Below, piece by piece: positions 24,445 to 33,459 of a stretch of 64,000 nt of DNA. Each line of letters opens with the position of its first letter. Position 1 is the stretch's first letter. Below the pieces are notes generated by a model that did not search any database, was not told the DNA's origin, and was given only the letters and a program-made list of their open reading frames with translations. Source of the DNA: Planococcus chinensis. GTDB taxonomy: Bacteria > Bacillota > Bacilli > Bacillales_A > Planococcaceae. A program made the position numbers and the translations under genes. Where the stretch lies: positions 1 through 64,000 of the forward strand of contig NZ_JABWTK010000008.1 in NCBI RefSeq assembly GCF_020071995.1, written 5' to 3'.

Positions 24445-24484
24445 AAAAAGACTCGAAGCCACATACGGCTCCGAGTCTTTTTTT
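24445..24484. terminator. Bidirectional terminator
   Basis: AAAAAGACTCGaAGCC pairs with GGCTcCGAGTCTTTTT; poly-T or poly-A lies on both sides, between convergent genes. Confidence 0.85.
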
Positions 24485-24487
24485 GCA

Positions 24488-24691
24488 TTACCGATTGCGC
24501 ATTTCTTCTACAGCTTGATGGAATTTATCAAAATCAAATTCCAGGCTTTTCGGCTTGTAGAAAAACAGGATCGCTTCTTTTTCACCTTGGGCGAGCATAT
24601 GGTCCACCACTGCTTTCGGACTGGTCATATTGATGCCGGAGCTTTCAGCATGTGCGAGTTTATCCAAAATTTCTGTTGGTACAGCAGACAT
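24488..24691 (-). CDS. Small hypothetical protein
   Basis: A 67-residue soluble protein (MSAVPTEILDKLAHAESSG... ending VEEMRNR) with no membrane segment or cysteine pair. ATG 24691 is preceded by GAGGAGAG, so translation is likely. It follows the amidohydrolase gene's stop codon by... no shared operon is evident: that gene lies downstream of this position on the same strand only in the reverse sense. I do not recognise the family. Confidence 0.6.
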   Translation of the reverse strand: MSAVPTEILDKLAHAESSGINMTSPKAVVDHMLAQGEKEAILFFYKPKSLEFDFDKFHQAVEEMRNR

Positions 24692-24727
24692 GTATTCACT
24701 CTCCTCTTCCCTTTAAACGCTAGTATT

Positions 24728-26311
24728 TCATTGTTTTGCAGTCGATTTTTTCCGGTACATGATTTCTCCTGCCACCACGGTCATTTCCACTTGTGCTTCC
24801 AAAATCTGCTCTTCCGGCCCTTCAAACAAGTCGCGGTCAAAAACGGAAAAGTCCGCATCAAAGCCTTCCTGAATCTGTCCGCGTTCGTGTTCTTTGCAAA
24901 TGGCTGCAGCGCTTCCGCTTGTATAAAGCTGAATGGCTTCATAGCGGCTTAGTTTCTCTTGCGGCATATAGCCTTCGTGTGTGTCAGATGCCTTTTTACG
25001 GGCAACCGCAGCGTAGATTCCCTGAAGCGGATCCACTTCCTCGATTGGAGCATCCGATCCGCCAGCGCAGATCAGCCCATTGTTCAATAAGCTTTTCCAG
25101 GCGTACGACCAGCCGATCCGTTCCTCTCCAAGCCGTTCAATCACCCACGGGAAATCGGAAGTCGTAAAGCTTGGCTGCAAATCCAGCGCCACATCAATTT
25201 TTTGCATTCGCTCCACTAAATCCTCACGGACCACCATGGCATGAATAAACCGGTCTCTTTTGCCTGCCGGCACCGGGTGGGCTTCAATGGCATCCAGCGC
25301 TTTTTCCAAAGCCAAATCGCCAATTACATGAATCGCTACTGCCTCGCCGTGGCGGCGCGCCATGGCGACCAGCTCTTTTAGCTCGTCATCCGAATGGATG
25401 GCAACCCCGCTTGTGGACGGGTCATCGTTATATGGCTTGCTGAGCAATGCCGTTTTCCCGCCGATGGAACCGTCTGCAAAAATCTTCATGGCACCCGGAT
25501 CGATAAACGGTTCTTTGTATTCGGCGCCTTCTATCATTTTCTCAAACACGCTATGGGCACGCAGCAAATGCGCACGGAATTTAAGTTCCTCGCCGATCAC
25601 ATTTTTAAACGCCTGCAGCGGCCGTGAGTAATCCCCGTAGTAGCCCATGTCTTCCGTATGCGCACCTGTCAGTCCAAGCGACAGCAAATCCTCCACTGAA
25701 GTTTTTAATGCGTTGGTCAAGTAATTGATGCTTGCTTCCGGCACCTGGCTTGATACTAGATCCTGAGCGGCATCCAATAAATATCCGGTAGGTTCTCCGT
25801 CATTATCGCGAACGATGACCCCGCCGTCTGGATCCGGTGTATCTTTAGTAATGCCGGCAAGGGCCAAAGCGCTTGAATTGGCCAGCACGGCATGGCGGCA
25901 TACCCGTTTTAGCATCATCGGCGATTGGCTGATTTCATCCAGTTCCGTCCGATGGAAAATCTTCCGGTCCGGAAAATTGTTCTCGTTCCACCCTTCGCCG
26001 ATATACCACTCGCCTTCTGCAAGGTTCGCTGTAGAACGGATCAACTCTTTTTTCATTTCTTCCGACGACTCGATTTTAGAAAGGTCTACCCGCAGCAATT
26101 TTTCACCGTGCCCGATCATATGCATGTGGCTGTCGACAAATCCCGGGTAAACCACTTTCCCCTGCAGGTCCACTTCGGTTTCTGCAAGTTCGCGAAGTTC
26201 CTCATATGTACCGATTTTCTCTATTTTATCATCTGAAACCAACACTGCTTCAACGGTTTCATCTTCTGCTGCCATTGTGTAAATTGTTCCCCCGTGCCAT
26301 AACGTCTTCAT
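24728..26311 (-). CDS. Amidohydrolase family 3 protein (YtcJ-like)
   Basis: A 527-residue metal-dependent amidohydrolase of the YtcJ/D-aminoacylase-like group. Visible features are the early metal motif 'VYPGFVDSHMHMIGHG', a lysine/aspartate region 'MKIFADGSIGGKTALL', 'VAIHVIGDLALEKALDAIE' with the next metal histidine, and 'CAGGSDAPIEEVDPLQGIYAAV' with the catalytic aspartate. The substrate is unknown; relatives hydrolyse N-acyl groups or exoenzyme metabolites. ATG 26311 is preceded by AAAAGGAGTGA, which overrides the 18-codon longer frame. It appears to be co-directional with the 67-residue gene downstream. Confidence 0.85.
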   Translation of the reverse strand: MKTLWHGGTIYTMAAEDETVEAVLVSDDKIEKIGTYEELRELAETEVDLQGKVVYPGFVDSHMHMIGHGEKLLRVDLSKIESSEEMKKELIRSTANLAEGEWYIGEGWNENNFPDRKIFHRTELDEISQSPMMLKRVCRHAVLANSSALALAGITKDTPDPDGGVIVRDNDGEPTGYLLDAAQDLVSSQVPEASINYLTNALKTSVEDLLSLGLTGAHTEDMGYYGDYSRPLQAFKNVIGEELKFRAHLLRAHSVFEKMIEGAEYKEPFIDPGAMKIFADGSIGGKTALLSKPYNDDPSTSGVAIHSDDELKELVAMARRHGEAVAIHVIGDLALEKALDAIEAHPVPAGKRDRFIHAMVVREDLVERMQKIDVALDLQPSFTTSDFPWVIERLGEERIGWSYAWKSLLNNGLICAGGSDAPIEEVDPLQGIYAAVARKKASDTHEGYMPQEKLSRYEAIQLYTSGSAAAICKEHERGQIQEGFDADFSVFDRDLFEGPEEQILEAQVEMTVVAGEIMYRKKSTAKQ

Positions 26312-26432
26312 CGTTGTCACTCCTTTTCTAAATATAATGATAAATCCATTTTTCCCCCGATACAACTACTATTGCTCAGTGCTTCGCCAAATTTATATTC
26401 AAGCGCTTCAATAACTATACAATGTGCTTATA

Positions 26433-26441
26433 TGCTATAAT
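26433..26441 (+). promoter_or_regulatory. Extended -10 promoter of the CNNM-type transporter gene
   Basis: TGCTATAAT (26433-26441) is a perfect TGn-extended -10 element. No good -35 is present at 17 bases, which the extended -10 can compensate for. Confidence 0.6.
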
Positions 26442-26471
26442 TAAACTACATTTTTTGAAAGCAGAGGTGAA

Positions 26472-26488
26472 CCCTCCAAACCGGAGGG
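26472..26488 (+). promoter_or_regulatory. Hairpin covering the ribosome binding site of the CNNM-type gene
   Basis: CCCTCC (26472-26477), loop AAACC and GGAGGG (26483-26488) make a six-bp GC-rich stem. Its right arm is the Shine-Dalgarno sequence for TTG 26494, so translation may be limited until the stem opens. Confidence 0.55.
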
Positions 26489-26493
26489 ACCAA

Positions 26494-27831
26494 TTGGACA
26501 GTATACTCATATTGAATTTGTTTTTGGTAGTTTTGTTAATTGCTTTAACCGCTTTGTTTGTCGGATCTGAATTCTCGATCATCCGTGTGCGGACATCCCG
26601 CATCGATCAACTGATTTCAGAAGGCAGCAAAAGCGCGATAAAGACGAAGAAAATTTCGGATAACCTGGATTATTATTTATCGGCGTGCCAGCTCGGCATT
26701 ACGGTAACGGCACTCGGCCTCGGTTGGCTTGGCGAACCAACGGTCGAGCGTATGCTCCACCCGTTGCTTGATAATTTCGGTGTCGGCGATCCAACCGCTT
26801 CCATTCTTTCGTTTACAATCGCTTTTGTTGCCATCACGTATTTCCATGTCGTCCTCGGTGAACTGGCACCGAAAACTTTGGCCATTCAGTACGCTGAGAA
26901 AATGGCGTTGTTCCTGTCAGGCCCACTGATCCTTTTCGGCAAAATCATGAATCCGTTCATTTGGTTAATGAATGGTTCGGCACGCCTCTTGCTCCGCATG
27001 TTCGGCATTGAACCGGCAGACCATGAACAGGCCCATTCAGAGGAAGAGCTGAAAATCATCATGACGCAAAGTTATCAAAGCGGTGAAATCAACCAAACCG
27101 AACTATCGTATATGCAAAACATCTTTTCGTTTGATGAACGCTGTGCAAAAGACATCATGATTCCCCGCACGCAAATGGAATCCATTTCACTTGAAATGAC
27201 GCATGACGATTTGATGGAAATTGTACGCGAGCACGAATATACCCGTTATCCGATTACGGAGAACGGAGACAAAGACAATATCATTGGGTTTATCAATGTA
27301 AAAGAAATGCTGACTAATTACACCTTCACGGAAGACTTGCGAGAAAGCCTTGCTGTCCATGACATTCCATTCGTGATGGAGTCAGCGCCTATCCAAGACG
27401 TTTTAAGGACCATGCAAAAAGAACGGGTCCATATGGCCATCGTCATCGATGAATACGGCGGAACTTCCGGCGTCATTACGATGGAAGACATTCTTGAAGA
27501 AATTGTCGGAGAAATCCGAGATGAATTCGACGATGACGAACGCGATGAAATCAAAGCTTTGGATACTTTCAATTATCTGCTCAACGGCCGCGTTCTGCTA
27601 TCCGATCTCGAAGACCGCTTTGGGATTACGTTCGATGACAGTGAAGACGTCGATACAATCGGCGGATGGGTCCAACTGAAGAACATCGATATCCATGAAG
27701 GCGATTCAATCGACATGCCGAACCATACCGTGACAGTGAAAGAAATGGAAAACCACCAGATCATCACCGTCCAGTTGAGCCGGAAAGAACCGATTGAAAA
27801 GAACAATGATAACCTTAAAATTGCTGAATGA
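26494..27831 (+). CDS. CNNM/CorC-type (hemolysin C family) transporter with CBS domains
   Basis: A membrane protein of about 445 residues. The N-terminal DUF21 domain has three to four helices and the signature 'FVGSEFSIIRVRTSRIDQLI' and 'CQLGITVTALGLGWLGEP'. It is followed by a tandem CBS pair ('MIPRTQMESISLEMTHDDL', 'VMESAPIQDVLRTMQKERVHMAIVIDEYGGTSGVITMEDILEEIVG') and a C-terminal CorC_HlyC domain from about 350. Homologues export Mg2+ or confer tolerance to it (such as YhdP and YqhB). The start is TTG 26494, with GGAGGG at 26483-26488; the longer frame from 26422 would begin before the leader hairpin. Monocistronic with its own terminator. Confidence 0.87.
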   Translation: MDSILILNLFLVVLLIALTALFVGSEFSIIRVRTSRIDQLISEGSKSAIKTKKISDNLDYYLSACQLGITVTALGLGWLGEPTVERMLHPLLDNFGVGDPTASILSFTIAFVAITYFHVVLGELAPKTLAIQYAEKMALFLSGPLILFGKIMNPFIWLMNGSARLLLRMFGIEPADHEQAHSEEELKIIMTQSYQSGEINQTELSYMQNIFSFDERCAKDIMIPRTQMESISLEMTHDDLMEIVREHEYTRYPITENGDKDNIIGFINVKEMLTNYTFTEDLRESLAVHDIPFVMESAPIQDVLRTMQKERVHMAIVIDEYGGTSGVITMEDILEEIVGEIRDEFDDDERDEIKALDTFNYLLNGRVLLSDLEDRFGITFDDSEDVDTIGGWVQLKNIDIHEGDSIDMPNHTVTVKEMENHQIITVQLSRKEPIEKNNDNLKIAE

Positions 27832-27840
27832 TGACGTTAG

Positions 27841-27875
27841 AACACCCCTTACTTGAAAAAGTAGGGGGTGTTTTC
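27841..27875 (+). terminator. Terminator between convergent genes
   Basis: AACACCCCTTACTT and AAGTAGGGGGTGTT pair around GAAA, followed by TTTT. Confidence 0.85.
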
Positions 27876-27880
27876 ATCTG

Positions 27881-28813
27881 CTATTCTTTTTTATCAATCA
27901 GTGACTTCTCGTATTCGAATTTTTTCATCAGCATTTCACCTGAGTAACCTTCTTCAATGAGGCGTGCCAATATATCTTTCGAGTCGTCGTCTGACGGTTC
28001 CGGCATTTCGTCGGTGTCGATTTCCACTACATTGTCTTCATTGCGGATCCAGTCAGAAAAGCTGCCGGTATACAAGCGAAGCGCTTCATGTCCTTTTTCT
28101 GCAAGCAAGGCATACAATCCGGCTGCTGAAACGCCGCTGCCGCAGTAAACAACAGCGGGTTCATTTTTCTGCAGAACGGATGAAAAATCGGCATCTTCGA
28201 TAAATTGCTTGTTTTTGACCAATTGTTCCAGGTCGAAGTTGTGGGCCCCCGGAATGCGCCCTGCTACCGGATCGATCGGCTCTTCGATGCCGGCAAAGCG
28301 TTTCGGAGAGCGGGCATCCACCAAAACCCCCAGTTCTTTACCGTCAATGATATTTTTGACATCCTCCTGGTCCGCATAAATCGACTCATTAAACTTCAAT
28401 TCCGGATGGCTCAGTAGATATTCGGGAGTGTCATTGGAAACGCGAATCCCTTGTTTTTTCAATGCATCAAAACCCAGTTTGCTGATATAGGCCTTTTCAA
28501 ACCCGGCATATTTCAACAGCCACCAGGCACGGGCAGCATAAGCAGCTCCACCCTGGTCGTAGACGACAACCTCGTCTTCCGGCGTCAGGCCGCTCTTTTT
28601 GATCAGTTCCGTTAATTGTTCTTTGGATGGCATGGGATGGCGCCCTGCATTTGAAGCCATATCCGAAAGGTCATTATTCAAATCCCAGTGAATCGCGCCT
28701 TCCACATGTTCTTGTGCATATTGCTCGCGGCCGGTTTCCGGACGCTGCAATTCGAACCTCGCATCAATCCATCGGTATTTCTCAGTATCCGTCGTTTTAA
28801 TAAAAACTGTCAT
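27881..28813 (-). CDS. Sulfurtransferase (tandem rhodanese domains)
   Basis: A 310-residue two-domain rhodanese. The N-terminal domain (to about 125) is inactive. The C-terminal domain carries Cys224 in 'VVYCGSGVSA', the persulfide-forming cysteine. The CGSGVSA loop resembles 3-mercaptopyruvate/thiosulfate sulfurtransferases. The C-terminal 50 residues form an acidic extension (EMPEPSDDDSKD) not present in the minimal enzymes. The gene starts three bases after the dynA stop codon, so it belongs to the dynA operon. The donor cannot be told from the sequence. Confidence 0.88.
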   Translation of the reverse strand: MTVFIKTTDTEKYRWIDARFELQRPETGREQYAQEHVEGAIHWDLNNDLSDMASNAGRHPMPSKEQLTELIKKSGLTPEDEVVVYDQGGAAYAARAWWLLKYAGFEKAYISKLGFDALKKQGIRVSNDTPEYLLSHPELKFNESIYADQEDVKNIIDGKELGVLVDARSPKRFAGIEEPIDPVAGRIPGAHNFDLEQLVKNKQFIEDADFSSVLQKNEPAVVYCGSGVSAAGLYALLAEKGHEALRLYTGSFSDWIRNEDNVVEIDTDEMPEPSDDDSKDILARLIEEGYSGEMLMKKFEYEKSLIDKKE

Positions 28814-28816
28814 TGC

Positions 28817-31800
28817 TTACACCCTTTCAGCGATCAGATTAGAAAACAGGTTTTTCCATTCCTTCAGTTTTTCTTCTTGTTGAAGCAGTGTACGCTCCGA
28901 TTCAATTTGATCTACAGCCTGTCTTAAAACATGCTGGCGAAGGCCTTCTGCTTCCTGGTCGATCCATGTGTCCGCCCATTCGCCGAGTTCCGCTTTTTCT
29001 TTTTCCAGATACTTCAAAGCATCCGGCTCCATCAAAGCCTGCAAGGCGTCGCGCAGTTTTTCTTTTTCATTTTTCTCGAAAAAGCTCCGGTTGTTTTTGT
29101 AATAGGATTTTACTGAAGAATAATCTTTGCCGGTAAATGGCCGGTCCACTTCAACCGCTGCAGTTTCTTCCACTTCATAAGGCGTAAATGAAAAATCAGG
29201 ATTCATCTCACGCAGCTTAGCCGTGTCTTCTTTAAAGCGCGCCGCAATCTTTTTCTCGATAAACTGCGACAGCCGGAAATTCGTCACGCGCAGTTCCTGC
29301 TGGAAATCAAATGCAGTCATATCGGCAATTTCCTGCAAAGCTGCATCAAGCGCTTGCTGGGCCGGCTTATTTGAAAAGACAGAAGGATTGAATGCTTCTT
29401 TGAAGAAGTCGTTAAAGCGGTAAAACACCCGCTGATTCACATAATACAGCAATTCATCGAGTTCTTGCAAAGCCTCGCGGGATAAGGTGGCTGCCGGCGA
29501 CGTGCTGAACAGAATGCGCAGCTGCTGTTCAAGCCGCTTCAGTTCTTCCAGGCGTTCGTCTTTGCGCAGCAGGTTTTTCTCGGTCTGGGCAATAAGTGCG
29601 CGGAAACGGTCAACCGTCTTTTGCTCTTCTTCTGCAAGCGACTGGACCGCCATCCCTTTCAATTCATCTTTCAAGAAATGCTGGAACGCCGTTTCGAATT
29701 CCGGCATGCCCGAAGTATCGCGGTCACGAAGCGCCATTAAACTTGAAACGCCGTACAGTCTTGGGAAACGAATGCCAAAGCGCAGCATTTCATCCTGCAC
29801 GTATTGGACGACCGCCTCTTTTTCCTGTTCATTGTTTGCCAAATCAATCGCGTTGACAACGAAGAACATTTTGTCCATTTCGAAGGCATCTTTCACCCGT
29901 CCGAGCTGAATCAAAAACTCCCGGTCGGCACGGGCAAACGCGTGGTTGTAATACGTAATGAACAAAATTGCATCGGCATTCCGGATGTATTCAAACGCTA
30001 CATTCGTATGGCGCGCATTGATCGAATCCGCTCCCGGTGTATCGACAAGCGTCACGCCGCTGCGCGTCAATTCGCAATCGTAATAGAAATCGATTTCATC
30101 AACAAAGCAGCTTCGTTCTTCTTTTGCTACATACAGACCGAATTCTTCCCGGTCCGTCCGCACCGTTTTGCCGAGTTCTCCTTTGAAATTTGGATAGCCT
30201 TTGCGGAAAGCGGTAATAAATGATTTGTGCACTTGCTGTTCGATTTCTTCGTTCACCGGCAAATTGGCGGATTTGTCGTAAGCCTCTTCCAGTGAGCTGA
30301 CAGCAATGCCAAGTGCCTGGAAAGAATTCTGGACATCTTCTGTCATTTGCGAGACGGTTTTCAACCGGACATCCGCTGTTTCGTGCGGATGGTCTTTGCT
30401 GACTGGACGGATCCGGTTGATCGTCGCCGTTGTCGGGTTCGGAGATACCGGCAGCACCGTTTCTCCCATTAACGCATTGGAAAACGACGATTTCCCGGCG
30501 CTGAAAGCCCCGAACAGGGCAATCGTAAATTCCTGGTTTTCAAGTCTTGCGGCTTTCCGCTTCAAGTACTCAGCGGTTTCGGCAAATCCTTTGATCGGTC
30601 CAAGCAGGTTTGCAGTCCCTTTCGCCCGCTCCACTACAGCCTGTTCGTCAAATTCTGCATAGGCTGGGACGTCAGCCAGTTCGCGTGCTTCTGACTGTGC
30701 AGCTTTCTGCGGTTCAAGCATGCTTGGATCAAATTCCACCATGTCTTCTACATCCAGTTGGAAGCTTTCGTACCAGTTTTGTACCTGTTCTTCAGCCGCC
30801 TGCTTTTGTTTAGGAAGCATCGCGGAAAAAGCTCTTTTCACTTTCTCGGTAAGCTCATCCATTTCTTCAAGAGTGCGGATCGCCAGCAATTTCTGGTTCA
30901 ACCCTTCCGCTTTCATATCCATTTCGGTTGCCACATCGTCCGAGGGGCTGTTGAACTTTTCTTCCTGGGCGTTTTTCCAAGCTTCGGTTTCCCGGATAAA
31001 CCATCTTTGGACAGCCGTTGAGATGCTGTTCGCAAAATTCAATACGGCATCGCCTGTAGTAGAAGCTCCGCGCGGCACTTGCTCTTCAACGAGCGACATT
31101 GGCACTTCAAGCACCATCTCATCAATGGCCAATGATTCCGTATCGGTTAATTTGCCCGCATCTTTCAAAGAGGTCTTCATCAATTTCTTTAAATGGCTGG
31201 TAATTTGAGAAGCGACCACAACAGACAAGCGGTCCTTCACTTCCGTTTTCCGTACTTCCCGCTCTTCCTGTGTTTTCTTGGCACTGAACAAGAGACCGAC
31301 TTTAAAGTTCGGCTGCACCGACTCCAGGTAATTGGTCAGGGCGTTGCGCAGTTCATACGGCATGATGTTGGAGTTCTCCAGCAACTGCTTCCGGTTTTTT
31401 TCGAAACTCAGTTTCCAGTCGTCGTAATCCATGACGGATAAGCGTTTCGACACCGATTCGCTTTCTTGTTTCAGTTCTTCGCGCATCGCCCATTCTTCCT
31501 CTGTTAAAACAGATGAAAAAGCCTGCAGGCGCTCCATTTTTTCATTTTCCAGGAAGTTTAGATGTTCGTCTTTTAATTGCTGTAGCGCTGATTCGGCTGC
31601 AGCTCCTGCATGTCCTTGCCAGCCTTCCATGACGGAAGAAACGAGGCCTTTTACTTGCTCAAAATCGTTTCCAGGATGGCTGAAGTCTTTCAAGGAAGTG
31701 AAAAAGATGCCTTTCGGGACCACGCCCCAAGCCGCAAACGAATCCTGGACCGATTGGCGGAAATCAGAAAAAGACAATTCGCTGTCCTGGTGTTTGTCGA

Positions 31801-32398
31801 TTTGGTTGACGATCAAGTACAGCTCTGTGTACTTTTGCAGTTCTTTCGTGAAATTGAAATTCAGTTCAGATTGGACATGGTTATAGTCCATGACGTAAAA
31901 CACCATATCCGCAACATGAAGCGCCGACTCTGTGGACATCCGGTGGGCATCATCCGTCGAATCGACGCCTGGCGTGTCCATCACCGTAATTCCTTCCGGC
32001 AGCACCGATTCTTTATGGCCAATGTCGATTTGGGTCACTTCACCGCTTTTGCAAAACGCTTTGACCGCTTCAAAATCGTAGTTTTCCGGAAAGTAAACCG
32101 GTTTTTGGTCTTTCAAATTCACAATGGCAAAATCGGCATCCGCTTTATGGACATTGACGATGTTGGCGCTTGTTGGAATCGGGCTCGATGGCAGCAGCGT
32201 TTCTCCGGTCAATGCATTGATCATGGAAGATTTCCCGGAAGAAAAATGGCCCGCGAATCCAATAATGAAATTGTTCTTCAGAATTTTTTTGGCGAACAGT
32301 TCCGCTTTTGCAGCCCGTTCGGTATCTTCGTTTTCCTCAAATATCTGGTACAGCCTTGCCGTTTCGATTAAACCTTCTTTATGTTCTAATGCCGTCAT
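28817..32398 (-). CDS. dynA: Double dynamin-like GTPase
   Basis: A 1193-residue bacterial dynamin made of two fused dynamin units, the same length as B. subtilis DynA (YpbR). Unit one has the G1 loop GHFSSGKSS at residues 50-58, 'MDTPGVDSTD' (G3) and 'NQIDKH' (G4). Unit two has GAFSAGKSS near 620-628, 'VDTPGADSINARH' (G3) and 'VNAIDLA' (G4). Long coiled-coil regions follow each GTPase domain. It tethers and fuses membranes and helps repair phage- or antibiotic-damaged membranes in B. subtilis. Start: ATG 32398 (AAGGAG nine bases upstream); the earlier in-frame ATGs lie within that ribosome binding site. A rhodanese gene follows. Confidence 0.93.
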   Translation of the reverse strand: MTALEHKEGLIETARLYQIFEENEDTERAAKAELFAKKILKNNFIIGFAGHFSSGKSSMINALTGETLLPSSPIPTSANIVNVHKADADFAIVNLKDQKPVYFPENYDFEAVKAFCKSGEVTQIDIGHKESVLPEGITVMDTPGVDSTDDAHRMSTESALHVADMVFYVMDYNHVQSELNFNFTKELQKYTELYLIVNQIDKHQDSELSFSDFRQSVQDSFAAWGVVPKGIFFTSLKDFSHPGNDFEQVKGLVSSVMEGWQGHAGAAAESALQQLKDEHLNFLENEKMERLQAFSSVLTEEEWAMREELKQESESVSKRLSVMDYDDWKLSFEKNRKQLLENSNIMPYELRNALTNYLESVQPNFKVGLLFSAKKTQEEREVRKTEVKDRLSVVVASQITSHLKKLMKTSLKDAGKLTDTESLAIDEMVLEVPMSLVEEQVPRGASTTGDAVLNFANSISTAVQRWFIRETEAWKNAQEEKFNSPSDDVATEMDMKAEGLNQKLLAIRTLEEMDELTEKVKRAFSAMLPKQKQAAEEQVQNWYESFQLDVEDMVEFDPSMLEPQKAAQSEARELADVPAYAEFDEQAVVERAKGTANLLGPIKGFAETAEYLKRKAARLENQEFTIALFGAFSAGKSSFSNALMGETVLPVSPNPTTATINRIRPVSKDHPHETADVRLKTVSQMTEDVQNSFQALGIAVSSLEEAYDKSANLPVNEEIEQQVHKSFITAFRKGYPNFKGELGKTVRTDREEFGLYVAKEERSCFVDEIDFYYDCELTRSGVTLVDTPGADSINARHTNVAFEYIRNADAILFITYYNHAFARADREFLIQLGRVKDAFEMDKMFFVVNAIDLANNEQEKEAVVQYVQDEMLRFGIRFPRLYGVSSLMALRDRDTSGMPEFETAFQHFLKDELKGMAVQSLAEEEQKTVDRFRALIAQTEKNLLRKDERLEELKRLEQQLRILFSTSPAATLSREALQELDELLYYVNQRVFYRFNDFFKEAFNPSVFSNKPAQQALDAALQEIADMTAFDFQQELRVTNFRLSQFIEKKIAARFKEDTAKLREMNPDFSFTPYEVEETAAVEVDRPFTGKDYSSVKSYYKNNRSFFEKNEKEKLRDALQALMEPDALKYLEKEKAELGEWADTWIDQEAEGLRQHVLRQAVDQIESERTLLQQEEKLKEWKNLFSNLIAERV

Positions 32399-32456
32399 GT
32401 TGCAAAACTCCTTCATCAAATACTGCTACTATCATATCATTTTTTATGCACCAATA

Positions 32457-32486
32457 TAAAAAATCCTTTTCTGTTTAAGAAAAGGA
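32457..32486 (-). terminator. Terminator of the short-chain dehydrogenase gene
   Basis: TCCTTTTCT (32464-32472) pairs with AGAAAAGGA (32478-32486), followed on the minus strand by TTTTTTAT. Confidence 0.75.
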
Positions 32487-32521
32487 CTTAAGGATGATGC
32501 TATTTTTGCATTTCAAGTGTT

Positions 32522-33280
32522 TTACGAAAAGCCATGGATCGCCATGCCGCCGTCCACAAACAAAGTTTGTCCGGTGATGTAACTTGATGCATCAGAAGCC
32601 AAAAAGATGACCGGTGTCGCCACTTCCGGCAACTCTCCGACGCGCTTCATCGGTGTAACCGCCAGGATGGAATCCAAATACTCCTGGTCGTTCAATAATT
32701 TCTCCGTCAGCGGCGTTCTGAAATACCAAGGGCCGATGGCATTGACGCGGATATTCTTTGGCCCCCATTCCATCGCCATCACTTTTGTCATCTGGATGAT
32801 GGCCGCTTTGGAAGCTGCGTAGACGACTCCTGTTTTCAGCGCGCGCTCTCCGCCGACAGAACTGATGTTGACAATGGAACCGCCGCCGTTCATCTTCTTC
32901 GCCACTTCCTGCGAGAACATGAAGACGCTATGAGCATTGGTATCCATAATTTTATGCCACTCGCTATCCGTGGCATCCATCAGCGACGAGCGGATGTTCA
33001 TGCCGGCGTTGTTGACCAGAACATCAATCGCACCGAATTGTTCGATTGTTTTTTCCACCACGTTTTGAATTTGCTCTCTAGCGGTGATGTCCGCAACAGT
33101 ATAAGACGTCCGGCTATTGCCGATTTCTTTTTGCACTTCCACTAAATCGCTTTCGGTGCGGGCGACAAGCATAAGATTCGCACCCGCTTCTGCAATTGCC
33201 ATGGCGATTGCTTTGCCGATCCCTTTGCCGGCTCCAGTGACAATTGCTGTTTTGCCTTCCAGACTAAATGATTTCAACAT
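32522..33280 (-). CDS. Short-chain dehydrogenase/reductase
   Basis: A 252-residue classical SDR. Cofactor loop TGAGKGIG at 15-22, NNAG at 90-93, catalytic Ser near 140 ('IVNISSVGG'), Tyr154 and Lys158 ('YAASK'), and an ending '[17 protein letters not shown]'. It resembles gluconate 5-dehydrogenases and 3-oxoacyl-ACP reductase-like enzymes; the substrate is not assignable. ATG 33280 follows AGGAGGGGAT; the open frame runs another 52 codons upstream without support. Single-gene unit. Confidence 0.85.
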   Translation of the reverse strand: MLKSFSLEGKTAIVTGAGKGIGKAIAMAIAEAGANLMLVARTESDLVEVQKEIGNSRTSYTVADITAREQIQNVVEKTIEQFGAIDVLVNNAGMNIRSSLMDATDSEWHKIMDTNAHSVFMFSQEVAKKMNGGGSIVNISSVGGERALKTGVVYAASKAAIIQMTKVMAMEWGPKNIRVNAIGPWYFRTPLTEKLLNDQEYLDSILAVTPMKRVGELPEVATPVIFLASDASSYITGQTLFVDGGMAIHGFS

Positions 33281-33414
33281 TATGTATCCCCTCCTTCCTT
33301 TATTATAATCAAAATTAACAGTCAATTGGCGCTGGATTGTCTTGTGTTTGGCATATTTTAATGAAAGTTGGGCATAAGCTGTACGATATACAGTTTTCCA
33401 CTTAAAACCAACCA

Positions 33415-33452
33415 TAAAAAAAGGCGGTAAAAGCATTCCGCTTTTACCGCCT
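33415..33452 (-). terminator. Terminator of the carboxypeptidase gene
   Basis: AAGGCGGTAAAAGC and GCTTTTACCGCCTT form a 14-bp stem, followed by TTTTTTT on the minus strand. Confidence 0.9.
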
Positions 33453-33459
33453 TCTCATA

